Positions 1 through 9,156 of a stretch of DNA of 64,000 bases are shown here, piece after piece. Every line of letters begins with the position of its first letter. Within the stretch, counting starts at the first letter, position 1. The position numbers and the translations under genes were made by a program. Under the pieces are notes generated by a model. The model did not search any database and was not told where the DNA came from. It was given only the letters and a program-made list of their open reading frames with translations. Origin of the DNA: Caulobacter vibrioides (GTDB taxonomy: Bacteria; Pseudomonadota; Alphaproteobacteria; Caulobacterales; Caulobacteraceae); NCBI RefSeq assembly GCF_002858865.1, contig NZ_PJRR01000005.1, forward strand, positions 62,001 through 126,000, in the 5' to 3' direction.

Positions 1-1239
1 GAACAGCGTGAAGCGGTTCGGACCGTACTGCCAGTTCGACAGATCGCCCTGGGCCTGGCCGTTCATGCTGAGACGGTCGCCGCTGGCGCGGATGGCGCGG
101 ACTTCCGAGGTGAACGGACCGCCGTTGTCGTACTTGAGTTCGAGGTTGTAGTTCTTGGACTCCGACTTGGTCGTGCGGTTGACCGAGAACGAGTTCACCC
201 ACCAGGCGTCGATGTCGTATTCGTCGACGGCGGCCCACGGACGGCCGTTGGCCGGGCTGTTGACGCCGGTGTTTTGCGAGACCGTCGGCTTGGTCCAGTT
301 GCCGAACGCGCCGCCGTCCCAGCGGTTGGAGATGTTGATGCCGGCGCCGCGGTTGTATTCGTCGAGCTTGGCGTAGAAGCCTTCGGCGATCAGGGTGAAG
401 CCTTCGCCCAGGTCAGCCTGGAACGAGGCGTTGACGCCCAGACGCTTGCGCTCGACCACGCGGTTGAAGCTTTCGAAGCCGTGCGGCGAGACGAAGTTGG
501 TCGCGGCCGAACCGCCCCAGTCGTTATTGCCCGACAGGCCGACGACGCCCGAGGAGTTGTTGCCGAGATTGGCCTTGCTGCCGGCGGCCGACAGCATCAG
601 GCCGACGCGGTCGTTGCGCCAGTTGACGACGCCGTTCAGCAGGTAATCGTCTTCCTTGGTGCGCTCGCCGCGCTGGGCTTCGGCCGCGCCCGTGAGGGTG
701 AAGCCGTTCTTGAAGTCGAACGGACGACGGGTCTTCAGGTCCAGCGTGCCCGAGATGCCCGACAGGGCGTTGCGCGGGTTGGTCGACTTATAGACCAGCA
801 CCTGGTTCATCAGCTGCGAGGGCACGTCCAGCAGGTTCGGCTGAGCCGAGCCCATATTGCCGGCGCTCAGGTACTGTTCGCCGTTCAGCAGGGTGATGAC
901 CTGGGCCAGACCGCGGATGTTGACCGTCGCGCCTTCGCCGGCGTTGCGCTGGATCTGCACGCCCGAGATGCGCTGCAGCGAGTCGGCGATGGTGACGTCC
1001 GGCAGCTTGCCGATGTCTTCGGCCGAGATCGCGTCGACGATCGCGGCTTCCTTGCGCTTGAGATCAACCGATTTCAGTTGCGAGCCGCGGACGCCGGTGA
1101 CGACGACCTCCTCGACCTGCGTGTTGTCGGCGGCTTGCTGGGCGAAGGCCCCGCTGGCCAGGGCCAACTGCGACGCGCCGGCGACCAGCGCCAGCGTCAG
1201 TCCGCGCTTGAGCACGGATTTCCTTGCTTCCTGTGACAA
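1..1239 (-). CDS. TonB-dependent receptor, Xanthomonas/Caulobacter type (C-terminus off window)
   Basis: Outer-membrane receptor for energised import of a large nutrient, probably a plant oligosaccharide. The first 413 residues are visible. A signal peptide ends near SGAFAQQ, followed by a TonB-box-like EEVVVTGVRGS and a plug domain (DAISAEDIGKLPDVTIADSL, then GVQIQRNAGEG and VNIRG). This is the pattern of the Xanth/Caul receptor family. The best start is TTG at 1239, because GGGGAG lies 7 bases upstream; GTG at 1215 is the alternative. The gene is divergent from a LacI regulator and near a GH3 enzyme, which suggests substrate-induced control through the operator at 1547-1560. The rest of the barrel is outside the window. 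Confidence 0.9.
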   Translation of the reverse strand, partial: MSQEARKSVLKRGLTLALVAGASQLALASGAFAQQAADNTQVEEVVVTGVRGSQLKSVDLKRKEAAIVDAISAEDIGKLPDVTIADSLQRISGVQIQRNAGEGATVNIRGLAQVITLLNGEQYLSAGNMGSAQPNLLDVPSQLMNQVLVYKSTNPRNALSGISGTLDLKTRRPFDFKNGFTLTGAAEAQRGERTKEDDYLLNGVVNWRNDRVGLMLSAAGSKANLGNNSSGVVGLSGNNDWGGSAATNFVSPHGFESFNRVVERKRLGVNASFQADLGEGFTLIAEGFYAKLDEYNRGAGINISNRWDGGAFGNWTKPTVSQNTGVNSPANGRPWAAVDEYDIDAWWVNSFSVNRTTKSESKNYNLELKYDNGGPFTSEVRAIRASGDRLSMNGQAQGDLSNWQYGPNRFTLF

Positions 1240-1889
1240 TTGCTCGCTCCCCAGAGTAGATCGTTCTTATTGGCCGCTCGACCGCGCCTCGGGCCGCCGC
1301 TCTGTTGACGGCTGACGAGACCCGGCGAGGCGTTTTCTGGCTTGCCCAGCCGCGTGTCCTGCGACTGTCCAAATCCCTCGGCGGCCCCGGCGCCCGGACG
1401 TCCGATTCCAGCCCCGCGCCTTCACCGAACGCTGGCACAATCCGGAAATGTCCCTATCAAGTCAACAAGAATGTCAACGTTGTCATTTCTCCGCCAAGGC
1501 GACTTCCGAGCACCCAGCAACCCACGAAGACCTTCCCTGCAAGCAATGATAACGCTACCACTAATAGAGTGGCCCCAGGATCAAACGCTGTATTTATTAG
1601 ACTTTTTATATGGCGCTAGTAGGCGCAAAATGGCCGGAAACGACGTATCAGCGCCGCCCATCAAGCTGCGCCGGCGACGCTCCGCCGAGCCACTTCAGCG
1701 CCCCTGACGTCCCCGTAAATGTCCTGAAATTTGTCTTACTCATCGCCATTTTTGACCTGTTTTTGTCCTCAAGACATGACACAGTGGACAACATGGACTA
1801 TGGCTTGAGGCCTTCGCCGCCTTGCGGACGCCGCCTTTCGCTGGTGGGGTGCGCGCCTTCAAACGGGCGGTGAGCGGGCACGGGGACCT
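1240..1889. other. Divergent intergenic region between TonB receptor and lacI-type gene
   Basis: About 650 bases without a convincing gene. The part from 1450 to 1800 is clearly richer in A+T than its surroundings, as expected for a double promoter. It holds a LacI-type operator (1547-1560) and, overlapping its edge, a 5-base inverted repeat CCACT-N5-AGTGG (1558-1572). Open frames crossing it have no start signal and no recognisable protein content. Confidence 0.7.
1547..1560. promoter_or_regulatory. Candidate LacI-family operator
   Basis: TGATAACGCTACCA is an imperfect palindrome around a central CG. Each half reads TGRTARCG, and the halves differ only by A/G transitions. A CG-centred palindrome of this size is typical of LacI/GalR operators. 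It sits between the LacI-type gene at 1890 and the TonB receptor at 1239, so the neighbouring regulator is the obvious ligand. This is an inference; no second copy was noticed before the GH3 gene. Confidence 0.55.
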
Positions 1890-2933
1890 ATGACGACGAT
1901 CAATGACGTGGCCGAGCGGGCGGGCGTCTCGCCCAAGACCGTTTCGCGCGTTCTCAACGATCATGAGAGCGTCAGCGCCAAGACGCGCGATCGCGTCCGC
2001 ACGGCCATGCAGGACCTCGGCTACCAGCCCAGCGCGGTGGCGCGCAGCCTGCGCTCGCAAGGCTCCGGATCGGTCGGCGTGCTGATGGGCGATCCGTCGG
2101 GCGGCTACCACACGCGCGTCCATCACGCCCTCCTGGTGGCCTGTGTCGAGACCGGCCGCCACCTGTCGGTCGACCTGTCCGAAGGCCCCATCCCCGGCTG
2201 GCAGGATCGCGTCCGCGCCTTCGTCCGCGACGGCGGCATCCGCGAGATGATCCTGCTGCCGCCGGAATGCGATTTCGGGCCGATGAAGGAGCTGATGCGC
2301 GAGCTGGACGTGCGCTGCGTGCTGATCACGCCGACGACGCCCGACCCGCAGTTTCCCGCCATCGGCATGGACGACCGCGCCGCCGCGCGCGAGGTCGTCG
2401 AGCACCTGTTCTCGCTGGGGCACACCCGGATCGGCCACATCGCTGGCCACCCGGACCACGCCGCCAGCACCCACCGCCGCAACGGCTTCTTCGAGGCCTA
2501 TGCCGCGCGCGGCCTGCCCCGCCCCGCGCCCGAGCTGATCGTGCAGGGCGAATTCACCTTCAAGACCGGGCTCGAAGCGGCCAAGGCGCTGCTGGACATC
2601 GACAACCCGCCGACGGCGATCTTCGCGGCCAATGACGACATGGCGGCGGCGACCTGCATGGAAGCCCAGCGACGCGGCCTGCGCATTCCCGACGACCTGT
2701 CGGTGGTCGGCTTCGACGACGCGCCGATCGCCGGGGTGATCTGGCCCAGCCTGACCACCATCCGCCAGCCCTTCGAGCAGATGGCCCTGCGCGCCATGCA
2801 GACCTTCGCGGCGTGGAACGCCAACGAGGGTGCGGGCAAGACCAACACCCCTTTCCTGGCGCAACACAGCCTGGTGGTGCGCGAGTCCACCGGTCCGGTC
2901 CGGACCGACGCGCCGCCCCGGCGCAAGACCTGA
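1890..2933 (+). CDS. LacI/GalR-family transcriptional regulator
   Basis: A DNA-binding sugar-responsive regulator of 347 residues, the usual family length. The N-terminus has the LacI helix-turn-helix (TINDVAERAGVSPKTVSRVLN, about residues 3-23) and hinge helix (PSAVARSLRSQ). A periplasmic-binding-protein-like effector domain follows, with GHTRIGHIAG, NDDMAAATCMEA and LSVVGFDDAPIAG. It lies 63 bases before the GH3 gene on the same strand and diverges from a TonB receptor. It therefore probably controls uptake and cleavage of one plant-derived glycoside. The inducer cannot be read from sequence. Confidence 0.92.
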   Translation: MTTINDVAERAGVSPKTVSRVLNDHESVSAKTRDRVRTAMQDLGYQPSAVARSLRSQGSGSVGVLMGDPSGGYHTRVHHALLVACVETGRHLSVDLSEGPIPGWQDRVRAFVRDGGIREMILLPPECDFGPMKELMRELDVRCVLITPTTPDPQFPAIGMDDRAAAREVVEHLFSLGHTRIGHIAGHPDHAASTHRRNGFFEAYAARGLPRPAPELIVQGEFTFKTGLEAAKALLDIDNPPTAIFAANDDMAAATCMEAQRRGLRIPDDLSVVGFDDAPIAGVIWPSLTTIRQPFEQMALRAMQTFAAWNANEGAGKTNTPFLAQHSLVVRESTGPVRTDAPPRRKT

Positions 2934-2996
2934 TCCCTGCCCCGCCGCGGCCCGAACGCCGCGCGGGGCCTCTAAGAAGAACACCACGGAGGAAAC

Positions 2997-5273
2997 ATGA
3001 TTTCGACGACCTTGCGGAGCCTCTCGCTGGCCCTGCTGATCAGCGCCTCGGCTTCGGCGCTGAGCGTCGTCCCCGCCCTGGCCGACGCCGCCAAGCCGGC
3101 CGCCGCGCTCGCGCATCCGTGGATGGACAAGAGCCTGGACGCCGACAAGCGCGCCGATCTGGTGCTCAAGGCCATGACCAATGATGAGAAGTTCACGCTG
3201 ATCTTTGGCTATTTCGGCGCCGACATGAAGCCGAAGTACACCCGCATTCCTGAGTCCCTGCCGGGCTCGGCCGGCTATGTCGCGGGCGTGCCGCGCCTGG
3301 GCATCCCGGCCCAGTTCCAGACCGACGCCGGCGTCGGTGTCGCCACCCAGGGCAGCGCCAAGGAGTTCCGCGAGCGCACCGCCCTGCCCTCGGGCATGGC
3401 CACCACCGCGACCTGGAACCCCGAACTGGCCTTCAAGGGCGGCGCGATGATCGGCAAGGAGGCCCGTGACTCCGGCTTCAACGTGCAGCTGGCCGGCGGC
3501 GTGAACCTGGTCCGCGAGCCGCGCAACGGCCGCAACTTCGAATATGGCGGCGAAGATCCGCTGCTGGCCGGCGTGATGGTCGCCGCCCAGATCCGCGGCA
3601 TCCAGTCCAACAACATCATCTCGACCATCAAGCACTATGCGCTGAACGCCCAGGAGACCGGGCGCTTCGTGGTCAGCTCGAATATCGACGACACCGCCGC
3701 GCGGATGTCCGACCTCCTGGCGTTCCAGTTCGCGATCGAGCAGTCGGACCCGCACTCGGTGATGTGCGCCTATAATCGCGTCAATTCGGTCTACGCCTGC
3801 GAGAGCGACTGGCTGCTCAACACGGTCCTGAAGAAGGACTGGGGCTACAAGGGCTATGTGATGTCCGACTGGGGCGCGGCCCACTCGTCGGCCAAGGCCG
3901 CCAACGCGGGCCTTGACCAGGAGTCGGCGGGCGACGCCTTCGACAAGCAGCCGTTCTTCGCCGCGCCGCTGAAAGCCGATCTCGCCTCCGGCGCCGTCAG
4001 CCAGGCCCGCATCGACGACATGGCCCGCCGCGTCCTGCGCGCGATGTTCGCCAGCGGCGTGGTCGACCACCCGCTGACGGGCGCGCCGATGGCTCTGCCC
4101 GCCGAGACCCTGGCCGCCCACGCCAAGATCACCCAGGCCGACGCCGAGGAAGGCATCGTCCTCCTGAAGAACGACGGCGGCCTGCTGCCCCTGGCCAAGA
4201 CCGCCAAGACCATCGCCGTGATCGGCGCCTATGCCGATGTGGGCGTGCTGTCGGGCGGCGGCTCCTCGCAGGTCTATCCCGTCGGCGGCCGCGCCGTGCA
4301 GGGCCTGGAGCCCAAGACCTGGCCGGGTCCGGTGATCTACTATCCCTCGTCGCCGCTGAAGGCGATCGCCGCCCGCTATCCCGGCGCCAAGGTCGTCTAT
4401 GACGACGGCACCGATCCGGCCCGCGCCGCCAAGCTGGCCGCGTCCAGTGATCTCGCCCTGGTCTTCGCCGACCAGTGGACCACCGAGTCGGTCGACGTTA
4501 CGACCCTGAACCTGCCCAAGAACCAGGACGCGACGATCGACGCCGTGGCCTCGGCCAACAAGAAGACGGTCGTCGTGTTGCTGACCGGTGGCCCTGTGCT
4601 GATGCCCTGGCTCGACAAGGTCGGCGCTGTGGTCGAGGCTTGGTTCCCCGGCACGGCCGGCGGCGAGGCCATCGCCCGTGTCCTGACCGGCGAGGTCGAC
4701 GCCTCAGGCCGCCTGCCGGTGACCTTCCCCAAGAGCGTGGCCGAACTGCCGCGCCCCAAGCTGGACGGTCTGGGCAAGCCCGATGGCGAGATGTTCGACG
4801 TCGACTACACGCTGGAAGGCGCCGCCGTCGGCTACAAGTGGTACGACCTGAAGAAGATCGAGCCGCTGTTCGCCTTCGGCCACGGCCTGTCCTACACCCA
4901 GTTCGCCTATTCGAACCTGACGGCCAGCGCGTCCGGCGACAAGCTGACGGTCAGCTTCGAGGTCAAGAACGTGGGCCAGCGCCCCGGCAAGGACGTGCCG
5001 CAGGTCTATGTCGGCCCCAAGGCCGGTGGCTGGGAGGCGCCCAAGCGCCTGGCCGGCTTCCAGAAGGTTTCCCTCGCCCCCGGCGCCAGCCAGCGCGTGA
5101 CCGTCACGGTCGATCCGCGCCTGCTGGCCGTGTGGGACAGCAAGGCGCACGGCTGGTCGATCGCGGCCGGCCAGTACGACATCGCCCTGGGCGCTTCGTC
5201 CCGGGCCATCGCCTCCACCGCCCAGGTCACACTGGCGGCTCGGAGCCTGCCGGTTTCCCCGGCGGCGAAGTAG
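2997..5273 (+). CDS. Exported glycoside hydrolase family 3 (beta-glucosidase/beta-xylosidase type)
   Basis: Cleaves beta-linked sugars from the non-reducing end of oligosaccharides, probably in the periplasm. The protein has 758 residues. A Sec signal peptide (ends near VVPALADA) is followed by the GH3 (alpha/beta)8 barrel, with the nucleophile Asp291 in GYVMSDWG. A second alpha/beta sandwich domain follows (EGIVLLKNDGGLLPL), then a C-terminal fibronectin-III-like domain (KNVGQRPGKDVPQVYV). The ribosome site CACGGAGGAAAC directly precedes the ATG. Control by the upstream LacI protein is likely. Whether it prefers glucose, xylose or arabinose is not decided by these motifs. Confidence 0.93.
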   Translation: MISTTLRSLSLALLISASASALSVVPALADAAKPAAALAHPWMDKSLDADKRADLVLKAMTNDEKFTLIFGYFGADMKPKYTRIPESLPGSAGYVAGVPRLGIPAQFQTDAGVGVATQGSAKEFRERTALPSGMATTATWNPELAFKGGAMIGKEARDSGFNVQLAGGVNLVREPRNGRNFEYGGEDPLLAGVMVAAQIRGIQSNNIISTIKHYALNAQETGRFVVSSNIDDTAARMSDLLAFQFAIEQSDPHSVMCAYNRVNSVYACESDWLLNTVLKKDWGYKGYVMSDWGAAHSSAKAANAGLDQESAGDAFDKQPFFAAPLKADLASGAVSQARIDDMARRVLRAMFASGVVDHPLTGAPMALPAETLAAHAKITQADAEEGIVLLKNDGGLLPLAKTAKTIAVIGAYADVGVLSGGGSSQVYPVGGRAVQGLEPKTWPGPVIYYPSSPLKAIAARYPGAKVVYDDGTDPARAAKLAASSDLALVFADQWTTESVDVTTLNLPKNQDATIDAVASANKKTVVVLLTGGPVLMPWLDKVGAVVEAWFPGTAGGEAIARVLTGEVDASGRLPVTFPKSVAELPRPKLDGLGKPDGEMFDVDYTLEGAAVGYKWYDLKKIEPLFAFGHGLSYTQFAYSNLTASASGDKLTVSFEVKNVGQRPGKDVPQVYVGPKAGGWEAPKRLAGFQKVSLAPGASQRVTVTVDPRLLAVWDSKAHGWSIAAGQYDIALGASSRAIASTAQVTLAARSLPVSPAAK

Positions 5274-5333
5274 TGAGCGTCCGGTAGGCGGCTGCACGCC
5301 TCCCGCCGTTCCCTGCGTCTCTTCCCCTCTCAA

Positions 5334-5366
5334 GGAGCGTCGCCATCCGCGACGCTCCCTTTTTTT
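5334..5366 (+). terminator. Rho-independent terminator after the GH3 gene
   Basis: A perfect 10-base stem GGAGCGTCGC / GCGACGCTCC with a 5-base loop, followed by C and seven T. It separates the GH3 transcript from the dehydrogenase at 5444. Confidence 0.9.
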
Positions 5367-5443
5367 GCCCGTCGGTTTGCCTCGCGCCATTGATCGCATA
5401 ATTAGGGCCACCGCCCTGTCGCGGCGAAGGGGAGACAAGCAGC

Positions 5444-6367
5444 GTGATCCGCATCGGCCTCGTGGGCCTGGGCAAGATCGCCCATGACCAGCATCTTCCC
5501 GCCCTCGCCGGGGATCCGCGTTTTAGCCTGGTCGCGGCCGCCAGCCACGGCCGCCCGACCCACGGCGATTTGCCGGTCTTTCACGATATCGACGACCTGC
5601 TGGCCAACGGCCCCGCCCTGGATGCCGTCGCACTCTGCACCCCGCCGCAGGTCCGGCGCGAGACGGCGCTGGCGGCCCTGCGCGCGGGCAAGCACGTCTT
5701 TCTTGAAAAGCCGCCGGGCGTGACGGTCGGCGAGGTGCATGAACTGGCCGCCGTCGCCCGCGACCAGGGCGTGACCCTGTTCACCAGCTGGCACTCACGC
5801 TTCGCGGCCGGCGTGCCGCAGGCCAAGGCCTGGCTGGCGGAGCGGCGCTTGCACAAGCTGGCCATCGAATGGCGCGAGGACGTCCGGCGTTGGCATCCCG
5901 GCCAGGCCTGGATCTGGCAAGCCGGCGGCATGGGCGTCTTCGATCCGGCCATCAACGCCCTGTCGATCCTGACCGAGATCATGCCCGCCGAGGTGTTCGT
6001 CACCGGCGCGAAGCTACAGGTCCCCGAAAACGTCCAGGCGCCGATCGCCGGCCATGTCGACATCACCACCCTGGGCGGCGTGCCGATCACCGCCGATCTC
6101 GACTTCCTGCAGACCGGTCCGCAGACCTGGGACATCACCGCCTGGACCGACGACGGCGTGCTGAAGCTGTCGCTGGGCGGGGCCGAGCTGACGATCGACG
6201 GGGCGCCCGTCGCGGTCGGCGAAAATCGCGAATATCCCGGCCTCTACGATCGCTTCGCGACCCTGATCGCCGAGGGGCGTTCGGAGGTCGATGTGCGCCC
6301 GCTGTCGCTGGTGGCGGATGCGTTCCTGGTGGGGGATCGCGAGCGCGTCGAGGCGTTTGTGGAGTAG
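5444..6367 (+). CDS. L-arabinose/D-galactose 1-dehydrogenase, Gfo/Idh/MocA family
   Basis: NAD(P)-dependent oxidation of an aldose at C1 to the lactone, the first step of non-phosphorylative arabinose or galactose breakdown. The protein has 307 residues. It shows the N-terminal Rossmann motif GLVGLGKIAHDQHLPAL, the family motif EKPPG, and EDVRRWHPGQAWIWQ and NALSILTEIMPAE in the substrate domain. From memory, these blocks closely match the arabinose 1-dehydrogenase of Azospirillum. The start is GTG, with GGGGAG nine bases upstream. The neighbouring GH3 enzyme could supply the sugar. Which sugar is preferred is open. Confidence 0.8.
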   Translation: MIRIGLVGLGKIAHDQHLPALAGDPRFSLVAAASHGRPTHGDLPVFHDIDDLLANGPALDAVALCTPPQVRRETALAALRAGKHVFLEKPPGVTVGEVHELAAVARDQGVTLFTSWHSRFAAGVPQAKAWLAERRLHKLAIEWREDVRRWHPGQAWIWQAGGMGVFDPAINALSILTEIMPAEVFVTGAKLQVPENVQAPIAGHVDITTLGGVPITADLDFLQTGPQTWDITAWTDDGVLKLSLGGAELTIDGAPVAVGENREYPGLYDRFATLIAEGRSEVDVRPLSLVADAFLVGDRERVEAFVE

Positions 6368-6374
6368 GCGTTTA

Positions 6375-6512
6375 GAGCGCCCCCTCCGTCTCGCTGCGTA
6401 TCCGCAGCGATCCACCTCCCCCGCAAGCGGGGCAGGAAGGGTGCAGTGTCCTCCTCACCCGTGAAACGGGGGAGGTGGCGCGCGGCGCAGCCGCGTGACG
6501 GAGGGGGCGCTC
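6375..6512. repeat. Intergenic inverted repeat, GCGCCCCCTCCGTC family
   Basis: Left arm starts GAGCGCCCCCTCCGTC and right arm ends GACGGAGGGGGCGCTC. Inner pairs include CCACCTCCCCCGCAAGCGGG against CCCGTGAAACGGGGGAGGTGG. The same unit recurs at 17575-17694 and a relative at 41879-41986. It lies between two convergent genes. Confidence 0.85.
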
Positions 6513-6520
6513 GACAGACC

Positions 6521-8113
6521 CTAATTCACCTGCCGCTCCCGCCCCTCCCAGTACGGAGCCCGCAGCTCCCGGCGCAGGATCTTCCCGGACGCATTCCTCG
6601 GCAGGGCCGGGATGAAGTCCACGCTCTTGGGCGCCTTGAAGTGGGCGATGCGGGTGCGGGCGAAGGCGATGATGTCGTCGGCGTCGGGCGTGACGCCGGG
6701 CTTGGGCGCGACCACAGCCTTGACCGCCTCGCCCCACTTGTCATCGGGCACGCCGATCACCGCCACCTCGGCCACGTGCGGGTGGCCATAGACGGCGCTC
6801 TCGACCTCGGCGGGATAGATGTTCTCGCCGCCCGAGATGATCATGTCCTTCACCCGGTCGTGGATGAACAGATAGCCGTCCTCGTCCAGATAGCCGGCGT
6901 CACCGGTACGCAGCCAGCCGTCGGCGTCCATGGTCTTGGCGGTGGCCTCGTCCAGCTTCCAGTAGCCGGCCATGTTGGCGCTGGACCGCACGGCCACCTC
7001 GCCCACCGTGTTGGCCGGCAGGCTCTTGCCGGCCTCGTCGATGATCTTCAGCTCCACGCCGGGCATGGGCAGGCCCGCGGCGCGCATGCGCTTGTTGCCG
7101 GCCGGATCGTGGTCCTCCGGCGGCAGGTACACCACCGTCCCCGTCGTCTCGGTCATGCCGTACTGCTGGACGAAACCGCAGCCGAACACCTCCATGCACT
7201 CGCGCAGCAAGTCGAGCGGAATGGGCGCGGCACCATAGAGGATATGAGTCAGGCGCGAATAGTCGACCTCGCGCGCCCTTGGCAGCCGCACCACGATCTG
7301 CAGCGCCGCCGGCACCATGAACATCTTGGAGATGCGATCCTTCTCGATGAAGTCCAGCACCTTGGTCGGGTCGAACTCGCGGGCGACCACGCCCTTGGCG
7401 CCGTTGATCAGGCCCACTAGACCCCAGCCGGTGCCGCCGATATGGGCGACCGGCATGGCCACCAGGCTGACGTCGCTGGGGCCCCACTGGTTCCATTCCA
7501 GCGGGTTCTTGGCCGCCTCGCGCCGCATGCCCAGAAGGTTGTGATGGGTCAGCATCGCGCCCTTGGGCCGTCCCGTGGTGCCCGAGGTGTAGAGCTGGAT
7601 GGCGATGTCCGAGATCTGGATCGGCTTATGCGGATCAGCCGCGCTGGCCGCATCGCGCCAGCCCTCGAAGGTTTGGTAGTCGCCGGCGTCTTCGGGCTCC
7701 ATGGCGATCACCACGGGCCGATGGGTCAGCTCGGCGGCGACCGCGTCGACATGGTCGATCAGCTCGCGGCCGACAAAGACCAGCTTGGCCTCGCTGTCGC
7801 CGACGATATAGGCGATCTCCGGCGCGGCCAGGCGCCAACCGATCGGCGTCGTCACCACCCCGGCCTTGGCGGCGCCGAGCAGCAGCTCGAAATAGTGGTC
7901 GCTGTTCTTGCCGACATAAGCGATGCGGTCGCCGGTCGACAGGCCGGCCGCCAGCAGGGCGTTGGCCACCTGGTTGGTATGCCGGTCCAGCTGCGCGAAG
8001 GTCGTCTCGCGCCCCTCGAAGCTGAAGGCCACCGCGTCGGGCCGCGCCTCGGCATGATAGCGCGGCACGTCGCCCAGGGTGTTCATGCGGTCGAAGTCGA
8101 TCGCGTCGGACAT
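6521..8113 (-). CDS. Fatty-acid/aryl acyl-CoA synthetase (AMP-forming)
   Basis: Activates a carboxylic acid to its CoA thioester through an acyl-adenylate. The protein has 530 residues. The P-loop YTSGTTGRPKGAML begins at residue 175, the adenine motif YGMTET is present, the hinge region reads GWLRTGDAGYLDEDGYLFIHDR, and the catalytic lysine lies in NASGKILRRELR near the C-terminus. It resembles the medium/long-chain FadD13 type. No signal peptide, so cytosolic. It is one of three AMP-forming ligases in the window; the chain length preferred is unknown. Downstream lies only an intergenic repeat. Confidence 0.92.
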   Translation of the reverse strand: MSDAIDFDRMNTLGDVPRYHAEARPDAVAFSFEGRETTFAQLDRHTNQVANALLAAGLSTGDRIAYVGKNSDHYFELLLGAAKAGVVTTPIGWRLAAPEIAYIVGDSEAKLVFVGRELIDHVDAVAAELTHRPVVIAMEPEDAGDYQTFEGWRDAASAADPHKPIQISDIAIQLYTSGTTGRPKGAMLTHHNLLGMRREAAKNPLEWNQWGPSDVSLVAMPVAHIGGTGWGLVGLINGAKGVVAREFDPTKVLDFIEKDRISKMFMVPAALQIVVRLPRAREVDYSRLTHILYGAAPIPLDLLRECMEVFGCGFVQQYGMTETTGTVVYLPPEDHDPAGNKRMRAAGLPMPGVELKIIDEAGKSLPANTVGEVAVRSSANMAGYWKLDEATAKTMDADGWLRTGDAGYLDEDGYLFIHDRVKDMIISGGENIYPAEVESAVYGHPHVAEVAVIGVPDDKWGEAVKAVVAPKPGVTPDADDIIAFARTRIAHFKAPKSVDFIPALPRNASGKILRRELRAPYWEGRERQVN

Positions 8114-8217
8114 CCAGCCTGTCTCCCTCGTTCGCCGGCTCTGCGTCCGGTCAAACAGATGTTGGGACAGGTTGACCCGGGCGGCAAGCTATCCTTTACG
8201 GGAGGCTGACCGGCCGC

Positions 8218-9156
8218 CTACCGCCAGGCGCTGACGCCGATCACCACCGCCGTCGCTCCGGCGCGCTCGCCGGCCTCCCGCGCGGGGCCGAACGCCCGCT
8301 CGCGCACCACGCCGACATAGGGCGCGAACTCGCGCTTGATCTCGTAGCGCAGGCGCAGGCCGCCCTCGAGCCGCCCCGCCCCCGCCTCGGCCAGATCGGC
8401 CTCCAGGCGCGGTTGCAGGATAAGCCTCTGGGTCAGGCGCAGGTCATAGGACGCCTCGGCCCGGGCCGAGACGTCGCCGCGATCCGAGACATAGGCCGCG
8501 CCATGCAGCTCGAACCAGTAGGGCGCCAGCCCCTCGAAGCCGACGGCGGCGTAGGCGCGCCCCTTGGGCGCCAGGTCGTAACGCACGCCCGCCTGCAGGT
8601 CGAAATAGGGACCGATCGGCCAGGCCTTCAGGCCCTCCAACTCAGCCTTCTCCCAGCCGTGGCCGTCGACATGCTCGCCCCGCGCCTTGACCACCCACTT
8701 GCTGGCGTCAGTCCCCCACCAGGCCTGGCCTTCAAAGGCCTGAGCGTCGTCGCCCTTGCGGAAGCGCTGCTCGGCCACGTCGGCGCGGACGATCCAGGCC
8801 GTTCCGCCGCCGTGCTCCTTCATCAGCTGGGCGCGGGCGGCAGCCATCACGGCCGGGCTGTAGAAGCGCTCGGCCGCGTGGTCGGTCGGGATCGGCGGCG
8901 GCGCAGTCGTTGCGGCGGGGGTCGCCGGCATCGCGTGATGCATGTGGTGGCCGGCGTGTGGATCGGACTGCGGGGCGGCCTGTTCAGGTCCAGGCATCTT
9001 GTGACCTGCATGCGGATCCGCCGGGGCGAGCGCCGGTGGAGGCGCCGAGGCCGGAGCCCTGTGATGGGCGTGCGGGTCCGCCGCCTGAGGCGCGGGCGCG
9101 CTCACCGGCGCGGCCGGGGCTTGGTGATGATGCTCGTGCTGCAGGTCGACGATCAC
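8218..9156 (-). CDS. pcoB: PcoB/CopB copper resistance outer-membrane protein
   Basis: Predicted beta-barrel for copper export across the outer membrane, partner of PcoA. The protein has 312 residues. The first 95 are a His/Met/Pro-rich copper-binding stretch (HEHHHQAP, DPHAGHKM, DPHAGHHMHHAM). The CopB barrel domain follows, with amphipathic strands such as PYFDLQAGVRYDL and RLILQPRLEADL. Start is GTG overlapping the pcoA stop as GTGA, so the two are translationally coupled. Odd point: residues 1-15 are not a signal peptide, and the frame upstream of the GTG has no ATG or hydrophobic stretch. In C. crescentus PcoAB is the known copper system, with PcoB the efflux member. Confidence 0.85.
   Translation of the reverse strand: MIVDLQHEHHHQAPAAPVSAPAPQAADPHAHHRAPASAPPPALAPADPHAGHKMPGPEQAAPQSDPHAGHHMHHAMPATPAATTAPPPIPTDHAAERFYSPAVMAAARAQLMKEHGGGTAWIVRADVAEQRFRKGDDAQAFEGQAWWGTDASKWVVKARGEHVDGHGWEKAELEGLKAWPIGPYFDLQAGVRYDLAPKGRAYAAVGFEGLAPYWFELHGAAYVSDRGDVSARAEASYDLRLTQRLILQPRLEADLAEAGAGRLEGGLRLRYEIKREFAPYVGVVRERAFGPAREAGERAGATAVVIGVSAWR

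Noticed and set aside
1342..1707. A 121-codon frame in the divergent lacI/TonB gap
   Set aside because: It spans the probable operator and promoters and has no start signal.
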